Positions 25,923 to 34,336 of a stretch of DNA of 48,469 bases are shown here, piece after piece. A program made the position numbers and the translations under genes. This DNA is from B1SED10-225 sp964501415. GTDB lineage: Bacteria; Bacillota_I; Bacilli_A; Izemoplasmatales; Izemoplasmataceae. The notes under the pieces are model-generated. The model did not search any database. It saw nothing but the letters and a program-made list of their open reading frames with translations, and was not told the DNA's origin. Location: positions 1 through 48,469 of the forward strand of contig CAZCSL010000009.1 of NCBI GenBank assembly GCA_964501415.1. The letters are read 5' to 3'. Numbering within the stretch: position 1 is the first letter of the stretch; each line of letters starts with the position of its first letter.

Positions 25923-27337
25923 GAAGTACCTTTATCTTCTTTAATGTCGGTATCGGTTTGTTTTGCTTTTGGCTTGGAGGTTTCTTTAGATGTTTGAGGT
26001 TTCTTGTCATTCGCTGCTTTGCCTTTTGATTCTATGGGTTTTGGTTTAGGTTTGGCTTTTGAAGAAGCTTTTTTTTCACTAGCTATTGTCTCTTTTTTCG
26101 TTGGTTTATCTTCTATTTTGTTTTCATCTTCTTTTAGTGGTTTATCTTCTTTTGGTGGTTCATCTTTTTTTACTTCAGCTTTTTTTGGTGGTACATCTTC
26201 TTTAATTTCATCGTTTTTCAGCGGTTTAGCTTCTTGTTTAGTATCGTCTTCTTTGGGTAGTTCCTCTTCATTTTGGGGGGCGGTTTCTTCTGTTGTTGCA
26301 TCTTCACCTTCGGTATCAATTGGTAATTCAGGCATTTCTTTATTGGAGGCGAAACGCAGTTTAAGCCGCTTAAACCAACCAACAATCAATAAACCATCAA
26401 AAAACAACATGTAAAAAGGAGTTAGGATATATTGTAAAAAGTGATGTCTGATATATTGTCTCATAACGCCAAATAGGGTTAGTTGTACAACGATAAATAA
26501 AATCGGATTATACCAGCGGGGGTTAAAGATTAAGAAAAAATAAAACAGGTGAAAGGCAAATAAAAACAAAAACATCCGCTTCATACCTTCTAAGACAGGG
26601 CGCTGTGCAAATAAATCGAGCCAATAAGAGACATAGCTTTTAAAATCGCTTTTTCTTTCTTTTTTGCCGATTGCATCGCTGTGTGAGATATGAATGACCG
26701 AGACGTTGCGTTTTTCTAGCAAAGCGGCTAAGGCATTGGCGTTTTCAAAGATATGTTCGCTGATGCCAACCAAATCATAGGTAGGACGTTTAATCGCAAA
26801 GAAATTCATGTTGATGTCTTCGGGGGTGATATTCATATCGCGGAAATAATCGATGAATAGTTTATAGCCTTCTTTATGATCGCGGTAGGGTAAGGATTCT
26901 TTGATGGTATACAGTTGATGTTCTACGAGATTATTGGCCATATGATCAATGGTTTTTAAGTCCTTTAAAATGAGGCTACCGTTCATAAAACACAAAAAGT
27001 TTTGCGTGGCTTCTTGATAGCCCTTCTGATAGCCTTTTGATAAAATCGGCACAATTTGAAAATAATCATCAGCAGAAAACTCTTCTTGAATCTCGATGAT
27101 TTTAACGCCTTCATAATCACTAGGATCGAGTGCGTAGTTGACGCTGACAAAGATATACTCATGCCGGCTTTTTTGGGAAGCTTTAATCAAATCATCGATT
27201 TCAGGTTGATATTCTAATACGACGATAATCATAGAAAACAGATGGGCGTTTTTATAGTAAATCAGTTCTTGGGGTCGGTACTTTAAAAAGTGATCGATTA
27301 TCACTAACATAACCAAAGCTAATAGTAACAAGCTCAT
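25919..27337 (-). CDS. Degenerate GT2 glycosyltransferase-like membrane protein with Lys/Glu/Pro-rich tail
   Basis: 472 residues. An N-terminal membrane helix (1-18) precedes a domain (about 28-235) with the outline of family-2 glycosyltransferases (SMIIVVLEYQPEIDDLI, then KGYQKGYQEA). Where active enzymes have the DxD metal site this one reads FLCFMNGSLIL, and the later acidic site reads ISEHIFENAN, so catalysis is doubtful. Two to three C-terminal membrane segments (about 240-325) follow, and then a tail of about 130 residues almost wholly of Lys, Glu, Asp, Pro and Ala. The layout resembles carotenoid glycosyltransferase CrtQ-type proteins. AAAGGGGG precedes the ATG; it is first in its operon. 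Confidence 0.6.
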   Translation of the reverse strand: MSLLLLALVMLVIIDHFLKYRPQELIYYKNAHLFSMIIVVLEYQPEIDDLIKASQKSRHEYIFVSVNYALDPSDYEGVKIIEIQEEFSADDYFQIVPILSKGYQKGYQEATQNFLCFMNGSLILKDLKTIDHMANNLVEHQLYTIKESLPYRDHKEGYKLFIDYFRDMNITPEDINMNFFAIKRPTYDLVGISEHIFENANALAALLEKRNVSVIHISHSDAIGKKERKSDFKSYVSYWLDLFAQRPVLEGMKRMFLFLFAFHLFYFFLIFNPRWYNPILFIVVQLTLFGVMRQYIRHHFLQYILTPFYMLFFDGLLIVGWFKRLKLRFASNKEMPELPIDTEGEDATTEETAPQNEEELPKEDDTKQEAKPLKNDEIKEDVPPKKAEVKKDEPPKEDKPLKEDENKIEDKPTKKETIASEKKASSKAKPKPKPIESKGKAANDKKPQTSKETSKPKAKQTDTDIKEDKGTS

Positions 27338-27356
27338 ACAATTCCCCCTTTATCGT

Positions 27357-27385
27357 ATTATACCGCTACAATAGTCTTCTTGCAA
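27357..27385 (-). promoter_or_regulatory. Promoter of the GT2-like / tocopherol cyclase-like operon
   Basis: Minus strand: TTGCAA (27380-27385), 17-base spacer, TATAAT (27357-27362). The start codon is about 20 bases from the -10. Confidence 0.85.
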
Positions 27386-27398
27386 TGTTAAATGCATG

Positions 27399-27425
27399 AA
27401 AAAACCCCAAAAAATGGGGTTTTTA
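27399..27425 (-). terminator. Terminator of the third ABC exporter operon
   Basis: Stem AAAACCCC/GGGGTTTT (27401-27408, 27416-27423) with a 7-base A-rich loop, then T on the minus strand. It overlaps the stop codon of the exporter gene. Confidence 0.85.
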
Positions 27426-29195
27426 TTGTTCTTCGTATTGTAGTTTGTATAGATAGTAATAGTGTCCTTTTTGATGTAATAACTCTTGGTGGCTACCTTT
27501 TTCGATGATTTCACCTTGTTGTAAGACGATGATTTGATCGACGTGTTGGATGGTACTTAAGCGGTGGGCGACGATTAACATCGTCCCGATATTCATCATC
27601 TTTTTAAGCGATTCTTGAATCAATTCTTCGGTTTCGGTATCAATATTCGCGGTAGCTTCATCGAGAATCATGATGGAAGGTTTATGTACCAAGGTGCGGG
27701 CAAAACTAATCAATTGTCTTTGTCCAGCAGAGAAGTTGTTGCCGCGTTCGCGGACCCGTTCTTGGTATTGGTTTGGCAAGCGTTGGATGAATTTATGGGC
27801 ATTGACATATTTGCAAGCTTCAATCACTTCTTCTTTGGTAATCGATTCATCTCTTAAGGTAATGTTGCTTTCGATGGTTCCGCTGAACATAAAGACATCT
27901 TGCAACATTTGACCAATGAAATTGCGTAAAGATGAAATCTTTATTTTGGTAATGTCGATGCCATCTAGCAAGATTTGACCATGTTGGATATCATAATTTC
28001 TTGTCAAGAGTCCGAGTATGGTCGTTTTACCTGCACCCGTTGCCCCGACAAAGGCGACGCTTTGTTTGGCGTTGACTTTAAAGCTGACGTCTTTTAATAC
28101 CCATTCATCCTTTTTATATTGGAACCAAACGTTTTTAAATTCTATTTCGCCTTTAACATCATCGAGTTCCATGGCATCCTCATCATCCAGTACGGTGGGA
28201 TGATTATCTAGAATAGCAAAGATACGTTCAGAAGAAGCAAAGGCTGATTGGACGATGTTAAACTGCTCAGCGAGTTGTTGTATAGGTTCAAAGAAGCGAC
28301 GCAAATAATTGTAGAATGCTACAAGGGTCCCAACAGTCAAGGTCCCAGCGATTACTTGTCTACCACCATAGAAGAAAATGATGATGGTTGCGATCATAAA
28401 CAACATATACATGGTAGGACGGTAAATCGCAAAGACCAATAATTCGCGTAATTCACTGCGTCTTAACTCTTGGTTCTTATCGTCAAACTCCTGGTGTTTT
28501 TCTCTTTCTTTGTTAAAGATTTGTACCACTTTCATGCCTGAGAGGTGTTCGGCCAAAAAGCCGTTAACCCGGGACATATTTGCTCTGACCATGCGGTAGG
28601 CTTTTCTTGAAAAGCGTCTGAACACAAAAGAAAATACAATAATGAAGGGCGTGACCGCTAAGATAAGTAAAGCGAGTTCTGCGTTCAAAATAAACATGGC
28701 CGATAAGATACCGATAATCATCAATAGATTTCTAAAGACGTTGACGATCACGCTTGTGTACATCTCGTTAAGCGTATTGGTATCGTTGGCTACTCTGGTG
28801 ACGAGTTTTCCGGTCGGAATTTTATTAAAGTATTCAATATCTTGTCTTTCTACATGGGTGAAGACTTCTTCTCTCATGTTATAGACGATCGATTGGCCCG
28901 TCTTTTGTAAAATCATCGTTTGTAAATATTCAAACAGTGAGGCGAGTAAAATAGACACGGTAAAGATGACCAAAAGAATTGTTAATTGTCTGATGTCTAT
29001 GGGGGTAATGGTCAAGGTATCGATTGACCGACCAATGATGTAAGGTTCTAGTAAGGAGAATAAAACCGACAACACCATTAAAAAGAACGTTAAGGCAAAA
29101 GCGGGAATGAATGGCTTGGCGTATGAGGCCAATCTTGAGAGTATGACTTTGTCTGAGTAACTGTGCAATCGTTGATCCGTATCGATATCATACAT
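27423..29195 (-). CDS. Heterodimeric ABC exporter subunit, catalytic (third pair)
   Basis: 590 residues; exporter domain (about 25-320) and ATPase domain (about 345-585). Walker A is GATGAGKTT, the signature NFSAGQRQLIS is non-canonical, Walker B IMILDEATANID keeps the catalytic Glu, and the H-loop is IVAHRLST. Start ATG 29195 follows the partner's TAA directly, with GGAGG 8 bases upstream. It resembles YfiC/LmrD-type halves. Last gene of a MarR-ABC-ABC operon, so a role in drug or toxic-compound efflux is likely. Confidence 0.94.
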   Translation of the reverse strand: MYDIDTDQRLHSYSDKVILSRLASYAKPFIPAFALTFFLMVLSVLFSLLEPYIIGRSIDTLTITPIDIRQLTILLVIFTVSILLASLFEYLQTMILQKTGQSIVYNMREEVFTHVERQDIEYFNKIPTGKLVTRVANDTNTLNEMYTSVIVNVFRNLLMIIGILSAMFILNAELALLILAVTPFIIVFSFVFRRFSRKAYRMVRANMSRVNGFLAEHLSGMKVVQIFNKEREKHQEFDDKNQELRRSELRELLVFAIYRPTMYMLFMIATIIIFFYGGRQVIAGTLTVGTLVAFYNYLRRFFEPIQQLAEQFNIVQSAFASSERIFAILDNHPTVLDDEDAMELDDVKGEIEFKNVWFQYKKDEWVLKDVSFKVNAKQSVAFVGATGAGKTTILGLLTRNYDIQHGQILLDGIDITKIKISSLRNFIGQMLQDVFMFSGTIESNITLRDESITKEEVIEACKYVNAHKFIQRLPNQYQERVRERGNNFSAGQRQLISFARTLVHKPSIMILDEATANIDTETEELIQESLKKMMNIGTMLIVAHRLSTIQHVDQIIVLQQGEIIEKGSHQELLHQKGHYYYLYKLQYEEQ

Positions 29196-30986
29196 TTAGG
29201 CCACCTCCACTTCGTCTTCTAGTTGTTGTCGCTCTACTAAGTCGCGGTAAAATTCACAGCGCGCTTCTAATTCTTTATGGGTCCCCACATCAAGGACTTC
29301 ACCCTCATCAATCACGACGATTTTATCGGCGTTTTTGACCGTACTGATACGGTGGGCAATCATAATGGTCGTTTTGCCTTGACGTAGTTTCTTTAAGTTT
29401 TTCAAAATCTTTTCTTCTGTTGAGGTATCTACCGCACTTACCGCATCATCCATAATCAAGATTGGGGGATTTTTCGCTAAAGCCCTAGCGATAGAAACCC
29501 TTTGTTTTTGCCCGCCTGATAACGTGACGCCGCGCTCTCCAATCACGGTGTTATAACCTTCTTTAAACTGCACAATGTTGTCATGGACATCACTGAGTTT
29601 GGAAACTTCTTGAATCTTATCCATATGGCTACGGTCATCATCTACCCCAAGGGCGATGTTGTTTTTGATGGTATCGGAGAATAAGAAGCCATCTTGAGGG
29701 ACATACCCAATATTTTCGCGGACTTGTTTAAAGGGGATGCGCATAATATCAACCCCATCGATAAAGAGTTGGTTCTCATCTAAGTTGTATAGCCGTAACA
29801 ATAAATCGACAATGCTCGTCTTACCTGACCCCGTGCGGCCTAAAATACCGACCGTCTCACCGGCTTTAACCGAAAAGGAAATATCTTTTAACACATAGTC
29901 ATCCTCAGCGGCATCTGGGTAGGAAAAATACAAGTTTTTAAAGGTTATATCGCCTTTGATTTCTTCAATATCAACGGTGTTTTTATCGACGATGTCGATG
30001 GGCTCATCTAAGATTTCTTCAATTCTTTGTAAAGAGGCCTTCCCGCGGGCACGGACGTTGATGATCATTGAGATAGCCATCATCGGCCAAATCAACATGC
30101 CAAAATAAGACAAGAATGCGACCAAATCCCCGATGGTAAACGGATCCGCCGTACCAGCGGTTTGTGAAACGCGCTGCGTGCCAAAGGCAATCATCAATAC
30201 AAACACCAACGATACAATACCGCGCACAATTACTTGAAGGGTCATTTGCATGCGGACAAATTTGATGTTTTTGTCTTTGGTGTTTTGGTTGGCTTTTAAG
30301 AAATTTTTGATCTCAAGACGTTCTTTTACAAACGCTTTGATGACGGTTATCCCACTTAAGGATTCTTGTACGACATCGCTTAAATCTTCAAACGCTTTTT
30401 GCGCATCACGGAAACGTCTGCGCATTTTATTTCCAATAAAAATACCCGATAAGGCAATCGTAACAAGAGGGAATACCAACACCAAGGTCATGGTCCCATC
30501 AATGGTAAACATGCGCCAAAAAACAAGCAGGCCTAAGAAAATCGCATCGACCATCATAAGCAATCCAGGACCTACGGCGCGTCTGATCGCTTCAATGTCG
30601 TTGATGAACAGCGCCATCAATCCCCCGACTTTTTTCTCGGAATAAAAGCGGTTTGACAAAAGCAAGCTATGTTCAAACATATCGTTACGCACTTCAAAGG
30701 CAATTCGTCTAGAGGCGCCCATGATTCCAATCCGCCACGTAAAGCGGCCAATGATAATCGCTACGGAAATAAACACCAAGGTAATGACGATATCGCTAAC
30801 CGCATCCAAGGCTTGATCACGGGTTAAATCTCCCGCGCGAAAAGCCTCTAAATCATCGACCAAACGGCCAATGATCAAAGGTACTTCTAGTTGGGCTAAG
30901 TTGACGACCAAAAGGGCGATAACCCCGATGATAAACAAGGGGGCAAACTTAAGGTAGTATTTGTTAATTGCTTTAGAAAATATCAT
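29196..30986 (-). CDS. Heterodimeric ABC exporter subunit, degenerate site (third pair)
   Basis: 596 residues; exporter domain (about 15-315) and ATPase domain (about 340-580). Walker A GRTGSGKTS, canonical signature LSGGQKQRV, Walker B ILIMDDAVSAVD with Asp in place of the catalytic Glu, H-loop MIAHRIST. It resembles YfiB/LmrC-type halves. Start ATG 30986 lies 4 bases after the marR stop; AGGATTGG upstream is a modest ribosome binding site, so coupling to marR is likely. Confidence 0.94.
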   Translation of the reverse strand: MIFSKAINKYYLKFAPLFIIGVIALLVVNLAQLEVPLIIGRLVDDLEAFRAGDLTRDQALDAVSDIVITLVFISVAIIIGRFTWRIGIMGASRRIAFEVRNDMFEHSLLLSNRFYSEKKVGGLMALFINDIEAIRRAVGPGLLMMVDAIFLGLLVFWRMFTIDGTMTLVLVFPLVTIALSGIFIGNKMRRRFRDAQKAFEDLSDVVQESLSGITVIKAFVKERLEIKNFLKANQNTKDKNIKFVRMQMTLQVIVRGIVSLVFVLMIAFGTQRVSQTAGTADPFTIGDLVAFLSYFGMLIWPMMAISMIINVRARGKASLQRIEEILDEPIDIVDKNTVDIEEIKGDITFKNLYFSYPDAAEDDYVLKDISFSVKAGETVGILGRTGSGKTSIVDLLLRLYNLDENQLFIDGVDIMRIPFKQVRENIGYVPQDGFLFSDTIKNNIALGVDDDRSHMDKIQEVSKLSDVHDNIVQFKEGYNTVIGERGVTLSGGQKQRVSIARALAKNPPILIMDDAVSAVDTSTEEKILKNLKKLRQGKTTIMIAHRISTVKNADKIVVIDEGEVLDVGTHKELEARCEFYRDLVERQQLEDEVEVA

Positions 30987-30990
30987 AGAC

Positions 30991-31410
30991 TTACACCAAT
31001 CCTATCTTGTCAAATAATCGTTTGAGTTGTTTGAGTTCGTCTGCATCGAGACGTTGAAATATTTTATGAAGCGCTTTATCGCTTTCCAAAATATTGGTTT
31101 TCGCAAGCAATTTTCCCCGCTTTGTCAAGGTAATATTACTGACGCGACCATCGCTTTTACACCGTTTTTTAATAATCAAACCACTATCTTCAAATCGTCT
31201 GATCACTTCGGTGATGGTCGGTTTGGACAAATCAAAAGCTTGCGCTAGTTCACTCATCGTCATTGAGCCCTTTTTATCAATGGCGCGCAAATACTTAAAT
31301 TGTCTATCTGAGAGTTCTTTTAAATCTAATTCTTCGTATACTTCCTTGCAAGAATCAAAATACATCTTCAAAAAAGCATTAAAAGAAGTCCGCATTACTT
31401 CTTTATCCAT
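30991..31410 (-). CDS. MarR-family regulator of the third ABC exporter pair
   Basis: 139 residues. The winged-helix core (about 30-110) shows LSDRQFKYLRAI, MTMSELAQAFDLSKPTITEVIRR (recognition helix) and the wing KKRCKSDGRVSNITLTKRG with the conserved Asp-x-Arg pair. Start ATG 31410 has GGAGG upstream; the in-frame ATG at 31425 does not. It is first in an operon with the two exporter genes. A clear palindrome sits between its promoter and start codon, so it probably represses itself and the exporters until a ligand binds. Confidence 0.92.
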   Translation of the reverse strand: MDKEVMRTSFNAFLKMYFDSCKEVYEELDLKELSDRQFKYLRAIDKKGSMTMSELAQAFDLSKPTITEVIRRFEDSGLIIKKRCKSDGRVSNITLTKRGKLLAKTNILESDKALHKIFQRLDADELKQLKRLFDKIGLV

Positions 31411-31433
31411 CGCGGACACCTCCATTTAGTTAG

Positions 31434-31448
31434 TTAGGCTTTACCTAA
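31434..31448. promoter_or_regulatory. Candidate MarR operator
   Basis: TTAGG-CTTTA-CCTAA, a perfect 5+5+5 palindrome, 2 bases downstream of the -10 of the marR promoter. Binding here would block transcription start. Confidence 0.6.
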
Positions 31449-31450
31449 TT

Positions 31451-31478
31451 ATTATACCTTGACTTAATGAAAAGTCAA
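31451..31478 (-). promoter_or_regulatory. Promoter of the marR-ABC-ABC operon
   Basis: Minus strand: TTGACT (31473-31478), 16-base spacer, TATAAT (31451-31456). A second inverted repeat, TTGACTT/AAGTCAA with a 6-base gap, covers the -35 and part of the spacer. Confidence 0.85.
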
Positions 31479-31486
31479 TACGTTTT

Positions 31487-31524
31487 AAGAAAAAGACTGT
31501 GCTTTTTTTCGCACAGTCTTTTCA
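31487..31524 (-). terminator. Terminator of the Ig-like surface protein gene
   Basis: A 12-bp stem AAAAGACTGTGC/GCACAGTCTTTT (31491-31502, 31511-31522) with an 8-base loop and a T-rich minus-strand tail. Confidence 0.9.
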
Positions 31525-31525
31525 T

Positions 31526-33346
31526 TTACTTAAATCGCTTGAAAATCACAACGCCGCTGATAAGGCTCAACAGTGTAATTGGAATGAACAACCACCGATT
31601 TGAAGCGTCTTCTTCTATTTCCTTGACCTCGATTAAAACCGTTTCTTGATGTTGATTACCGTGCGTATCTTTCATATCGATGGCAACTTCATAAAAGCCT
31701 GCTTTGGTTTCATTGCCTTCGTAAGGATTATCGCTGATGGTAAGGGAATCAAGATCTAGCTTGTCTTCATCCAGGTTGGATTTGACATAATCCAATATCA
31801 TGGTTTCATCGATGACGGTATTGGAACTGACGACAATTTGTTCATCGAGTATAAACGTTGGCGGCACATCATCAATGACGTGAATCACGGTGGTATGATA
31901 CGCTTTATTCCCACTTGAATCGGATACTTTGTAGTCAATCTCGTAAGTTCCTGGGACCTCGGCTTCATAATCATGGGTGAGGATGGTGATATCTGCTTGG
32001 CTTAAGTCACAATGATTATCTTCTACAACTAAGTCTGATTTTAAAGTCTCAAAATCGAGTGATTGTTGGTAGGATATCTCGATATGATTAGGTCCTTCTA
32101 AGGTTGGTTTGACATCATCGATAATCTCGATGTTTAATTCGTGCGACGCTTCGTTGCCGCTTTCATCAATCGCCTTAAATATCAAGGTATATTGGCCGAT
32201 CTCATCTAAGGCGGAAGGATGGGTTTCGCTGGTTATGCTAAAGTCAATTTCACTTGCTTCTGTGTGATTGTCGCTTACTTCAAACAGGGCGTATAGGTCG
32301 TCTTCATGCAGCGACTCAGAAAGATAGACATCATACGCACTTGGTCCTTCAATCGTCGGTGGGGTTTCATCTTTGATTCTAACTCTAAATAAAAGTTCGG
32401 TTTGATTTTCAGAGCTATCTTCAATCATGATGCGCACTTCTTTGTCACCGAGTTCATCTTTGTGGTCACTGTAATCATCTTTTAATATACTATAGGTTTC
32501 AATTTCACCATCGTGACCGTCATAAAACTCAAAATGGCCATCGATCAAATCCGCCAAGCTTTTTTGATCATCAACCGAAACTTCGATAACATTAGAGCCG
32601 ATGATTTCTGGGGGATTGGTGTCTTGAATTTTGATGGTTAAATCAAAAGCTGCCCCATTTCCACTAGAATCAAACACTTCCATGGCTACGCTGTATTCTC
32701 CAACGGTATCTTCATGACCCGTGTACGTATCAGAAACCACTTCAATATCATCGGTTAAATCGCCGTCAATTTCATCATAAGCCGTTATGTATGTTCCGAT
32801 GATTTCATCTAAATAAAGCGTATCATCATAATCAAGCACCAATAAACCTTCGCCTTGAAACTCAGGTTCGCTAGCGGCGATAAACGGTTCATAGCCCGTG
32901 TAGGTATCGCCTAGTTCTAATTGTACGCCTTCTAAATCTTGAAGCCCCCCTCTTGGGTCCATATCCCCGATGACTTCGATATCCAAGTGCGTTTTGTGGT
33001 TGGTTTCAAACGTACAGATCAATTTTTCATCTCCGCTGACGTGCTTTGGGCTACATGTATCGTTATCGTGAGAAATGTTGGCATCAACCAATACGCTGTC
33101 GCCTTGCAATATTTTGACGCTGTCTTCTAGTGCGGTAGCCCCAATCATCGTTGAGATTGCAAAGGTATAGGTGGTGTTGGGCTCAACGGCTAAGGGCGAT
33201 GTGGTATACATGTTGGTACTATCGGTGTAGAAATGTTCTGGATTGATTAAATTCTTACCGGCTGGTTCACGGTCCAAAGCATAAATTAAGGATTTTGAGG
33301 CTAGGACCATGATCAATAAAGCTAGAAAAAATGCGATTTTCTTCAT
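31526..33346 (-). CDS. Cell-surface protein with five Ig-like (DUF5011-type) repeats and C-terminal anchor
   Basis: 606 residues. A signal peptide (MKKIAFFLALLIMVLA, 1-23) is followed by a beta-rich domain (about 30-165) with a Cys pair, then five repeats of about 80 residues. Each ends in the pattern DSSGN...V/I-x-D followed by PP (about 170-250, 250-333, 333-417, 417-500, 500-580), typical of bacterial Ig-like surface modules. The C-terminal membrane helix WLFIPITLLSLISGVVIF is followed by KRFK. No LPxTG is seen, so it stays in the membrane rather than being sortase-linked. A short stem CAACC/GGTTG ends 2 bases before the AGGTG ribosome binding site and may affect translation. Confidence 0.85.
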   Translation of the reverse strand: MKKIAFFLALLIMVLASKSLIYALDREPAGKNLINPEHFYTDSTNMYTTSPLAVEPNTTYTFAISTMIGATALEDSVKILQGDSVLVDANISHDNDTCSPKHVSGDEKLICTFETNHKTHLDIEVIGDMDPRGGLQDLEGVQLELGDTYTGYEPFIAASEPEFQGEGLLVLDYDDTLYLDEIIGTYITAYDEIDGDLTDDIEVVSDTYTGHEDTVGEYSVAMEVFDSSGNGAAFDLTIKIQDTNPPEIIGSNVIEVSVDDQKSLADLIDGHFEFYDGHDGEIETYSILKDDYSDHKDELGDKEVRIMIEDSSENQTELLFRVRIKDETPPTIEGPSAYDVYLSESLHEDDLYALFEVSDNHTEASEIDFSITSETHPSALDEIGQYTLIFKAIDESGNEASHELNIEIIDDVKPTLEGPNHIEISYQQSLDFETLKSDLVVEDNHCDLSQADITILTHDYEAEVPGTYEIDYKVSDSSGNKAYHTTVIHVIDDVPPTFILDEQIVVSSNTVIDETMILDYVKSNLDEDKLDLDSLTISDNPYEGNETKAGFYEVAIDMKDTHGNQHQETVLIEVKEIEEDASNRWLFIPITLLSLISGVVIFKRFK

Positions 33347-33405
33347 CTTATCACCTCAACCTTATGATTGGTTGAAGCTTATGGTTTTTCTTTAATGCTT
33401 TTTTC

Positions 33406-33434
33406 TAAAAAAAACGCCTATGATTCAGGCGTTT
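33406..33434 (-). terminator. Terminator of the large acid-utilisation operon
   Basis: Stem AACGCCT/AGGCGTT (33413-33419, 33427-33433), 7-base loop, with a T8 run on the minus strand. It lies just after the last alpha/beta hydrolase gene. Confidence 0.9.
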
Positions 33435-33436
33435 AA

Positions 33437-34327
33437 TCAAATATCTTTTTCAATGAAAGTCGTGATCAACCTAGCCAATGCTTCAGGCTCATCGGTAATC
33501 GGTGAATGAGAACCCTGTTCAAAAACATACGGAGTAACGTCTTTAAGTGCCGCAATGTTTTCTTCAAACATCGGTTTTGGAATGACTAGGTCCTTTTGAC
33601 CCCACGTAGCTAAAACGCGCACCTCTAAATCATGAATGGAGCCATCACCCGGCGCAACGCCATTTTGTGTATCGGACATATTAAAGGTCATCAAGGCCCA
33701 ATCGACATCGATAAGGTTGCGTTGCTTTAGCGTTTCATGGATGTACAACTCGAGGTCATCTTTTTGAGGGGCTTTCACGTTATAAATGGTTTGTAGCCAT
33801 ACTTGTTTGATAAACTCAAAGTTGTTCTCTTTTAAAGCCTTGGCCACGGGTGCGACTTGCAAGGGGTCTTGTGCCATCGCTTCTTTTGAGGTGTACAATT
33901 GCTTGGTAGGTTTTAAGTCTTGCGTTTTTTCATAAATTGGATAGCCCCGATAAGAAGCACTTTCAATCAAGACGATACTTTTGGTGAGTTGCGGGTATTT
34001 AGCGGCAAACTTCAAGGCCACCCCGCCTCCGGTTGACCAACCAATAACAACGACGGGCGAATGTTCAAAATGCGTTAAAAAGCGCGCACAATCATCCGCA
34101 AAATCCTCTAAAGATTCAATGGGTTTATGATAACTAGAATCTCCAAACCCACGCATATCGGGCACCAATAAGGTGAAGTCTTCTTTTAGTTGTTCGATCA
34201 GCGGTTTGTAGTGGACCGATGAGGACATATTGCCATGCAGCAATAATAGAGTCGGTTTGCCTTCATTGGGATAGTGTAAATAAGCAAGCGTTTCTTCATT
34301 GTCTAAAACAAGCGTTTTTTTCTCCAT
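33437..34327 (-). CDS. Alpha/beta hydrolase
   Basis: 296 residues with the full alpha/beta-hydrolase fold: oxyanion LLLHGNMSSS (about 30), nucleophile Ser in VIGWSTGGGVAL (about 100), a late acid and a His in GSHSPITDE (about 277). A cap domain lies between about 140 and 225. No signal peptide, so it acts in the cytoplasm. It starts 9 bases after the next hydrolase gene with TAGGAG before the ATG, and closes the operon. In the context of a CoA-transferase and thiolase it could cleave esters or oligomers of the imported acid, or a CoA thioester. Specificity cannot be read from the sequence. Confidence 0.88.
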   Translation of the reverse strand: MEKKTLVLDNEETLAYLHYPNEGKPTLLLLHGNMSSSVHYKPLIEQLKEDFTLLVPDMRGFGDSSYHKPIESLEDFADDCARFLTHFEHSPVVVIGWSTGGGVALKFAAKYPQLTKSIVLIESASYRGYPIYEKTQDLKPTKQLYTSKEAMAQDPLQVAPVAKALKENNFEFIKQVWLQTIYNVKAPQKDDLELYIHETLKQRNLIDVDWALMTFNMSDTQNGVAPGDGSIHDLEVRVLATWGQKDLVIPKPMFEENIAALKDVTPYVFEQGSHSPITDEPEALARLITTFIEKDI

Positions 34328-34336
34328 GATTTACTC

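Noticed and set aside
26004..26414. Plus-strand 136-codon Ser/Phe-rich ORF
   Set aside because: It is the antisense shadow of the Lys/Glu/Pro-rich tail of the GT2-like gene, with no ribosome binding site or promoter.
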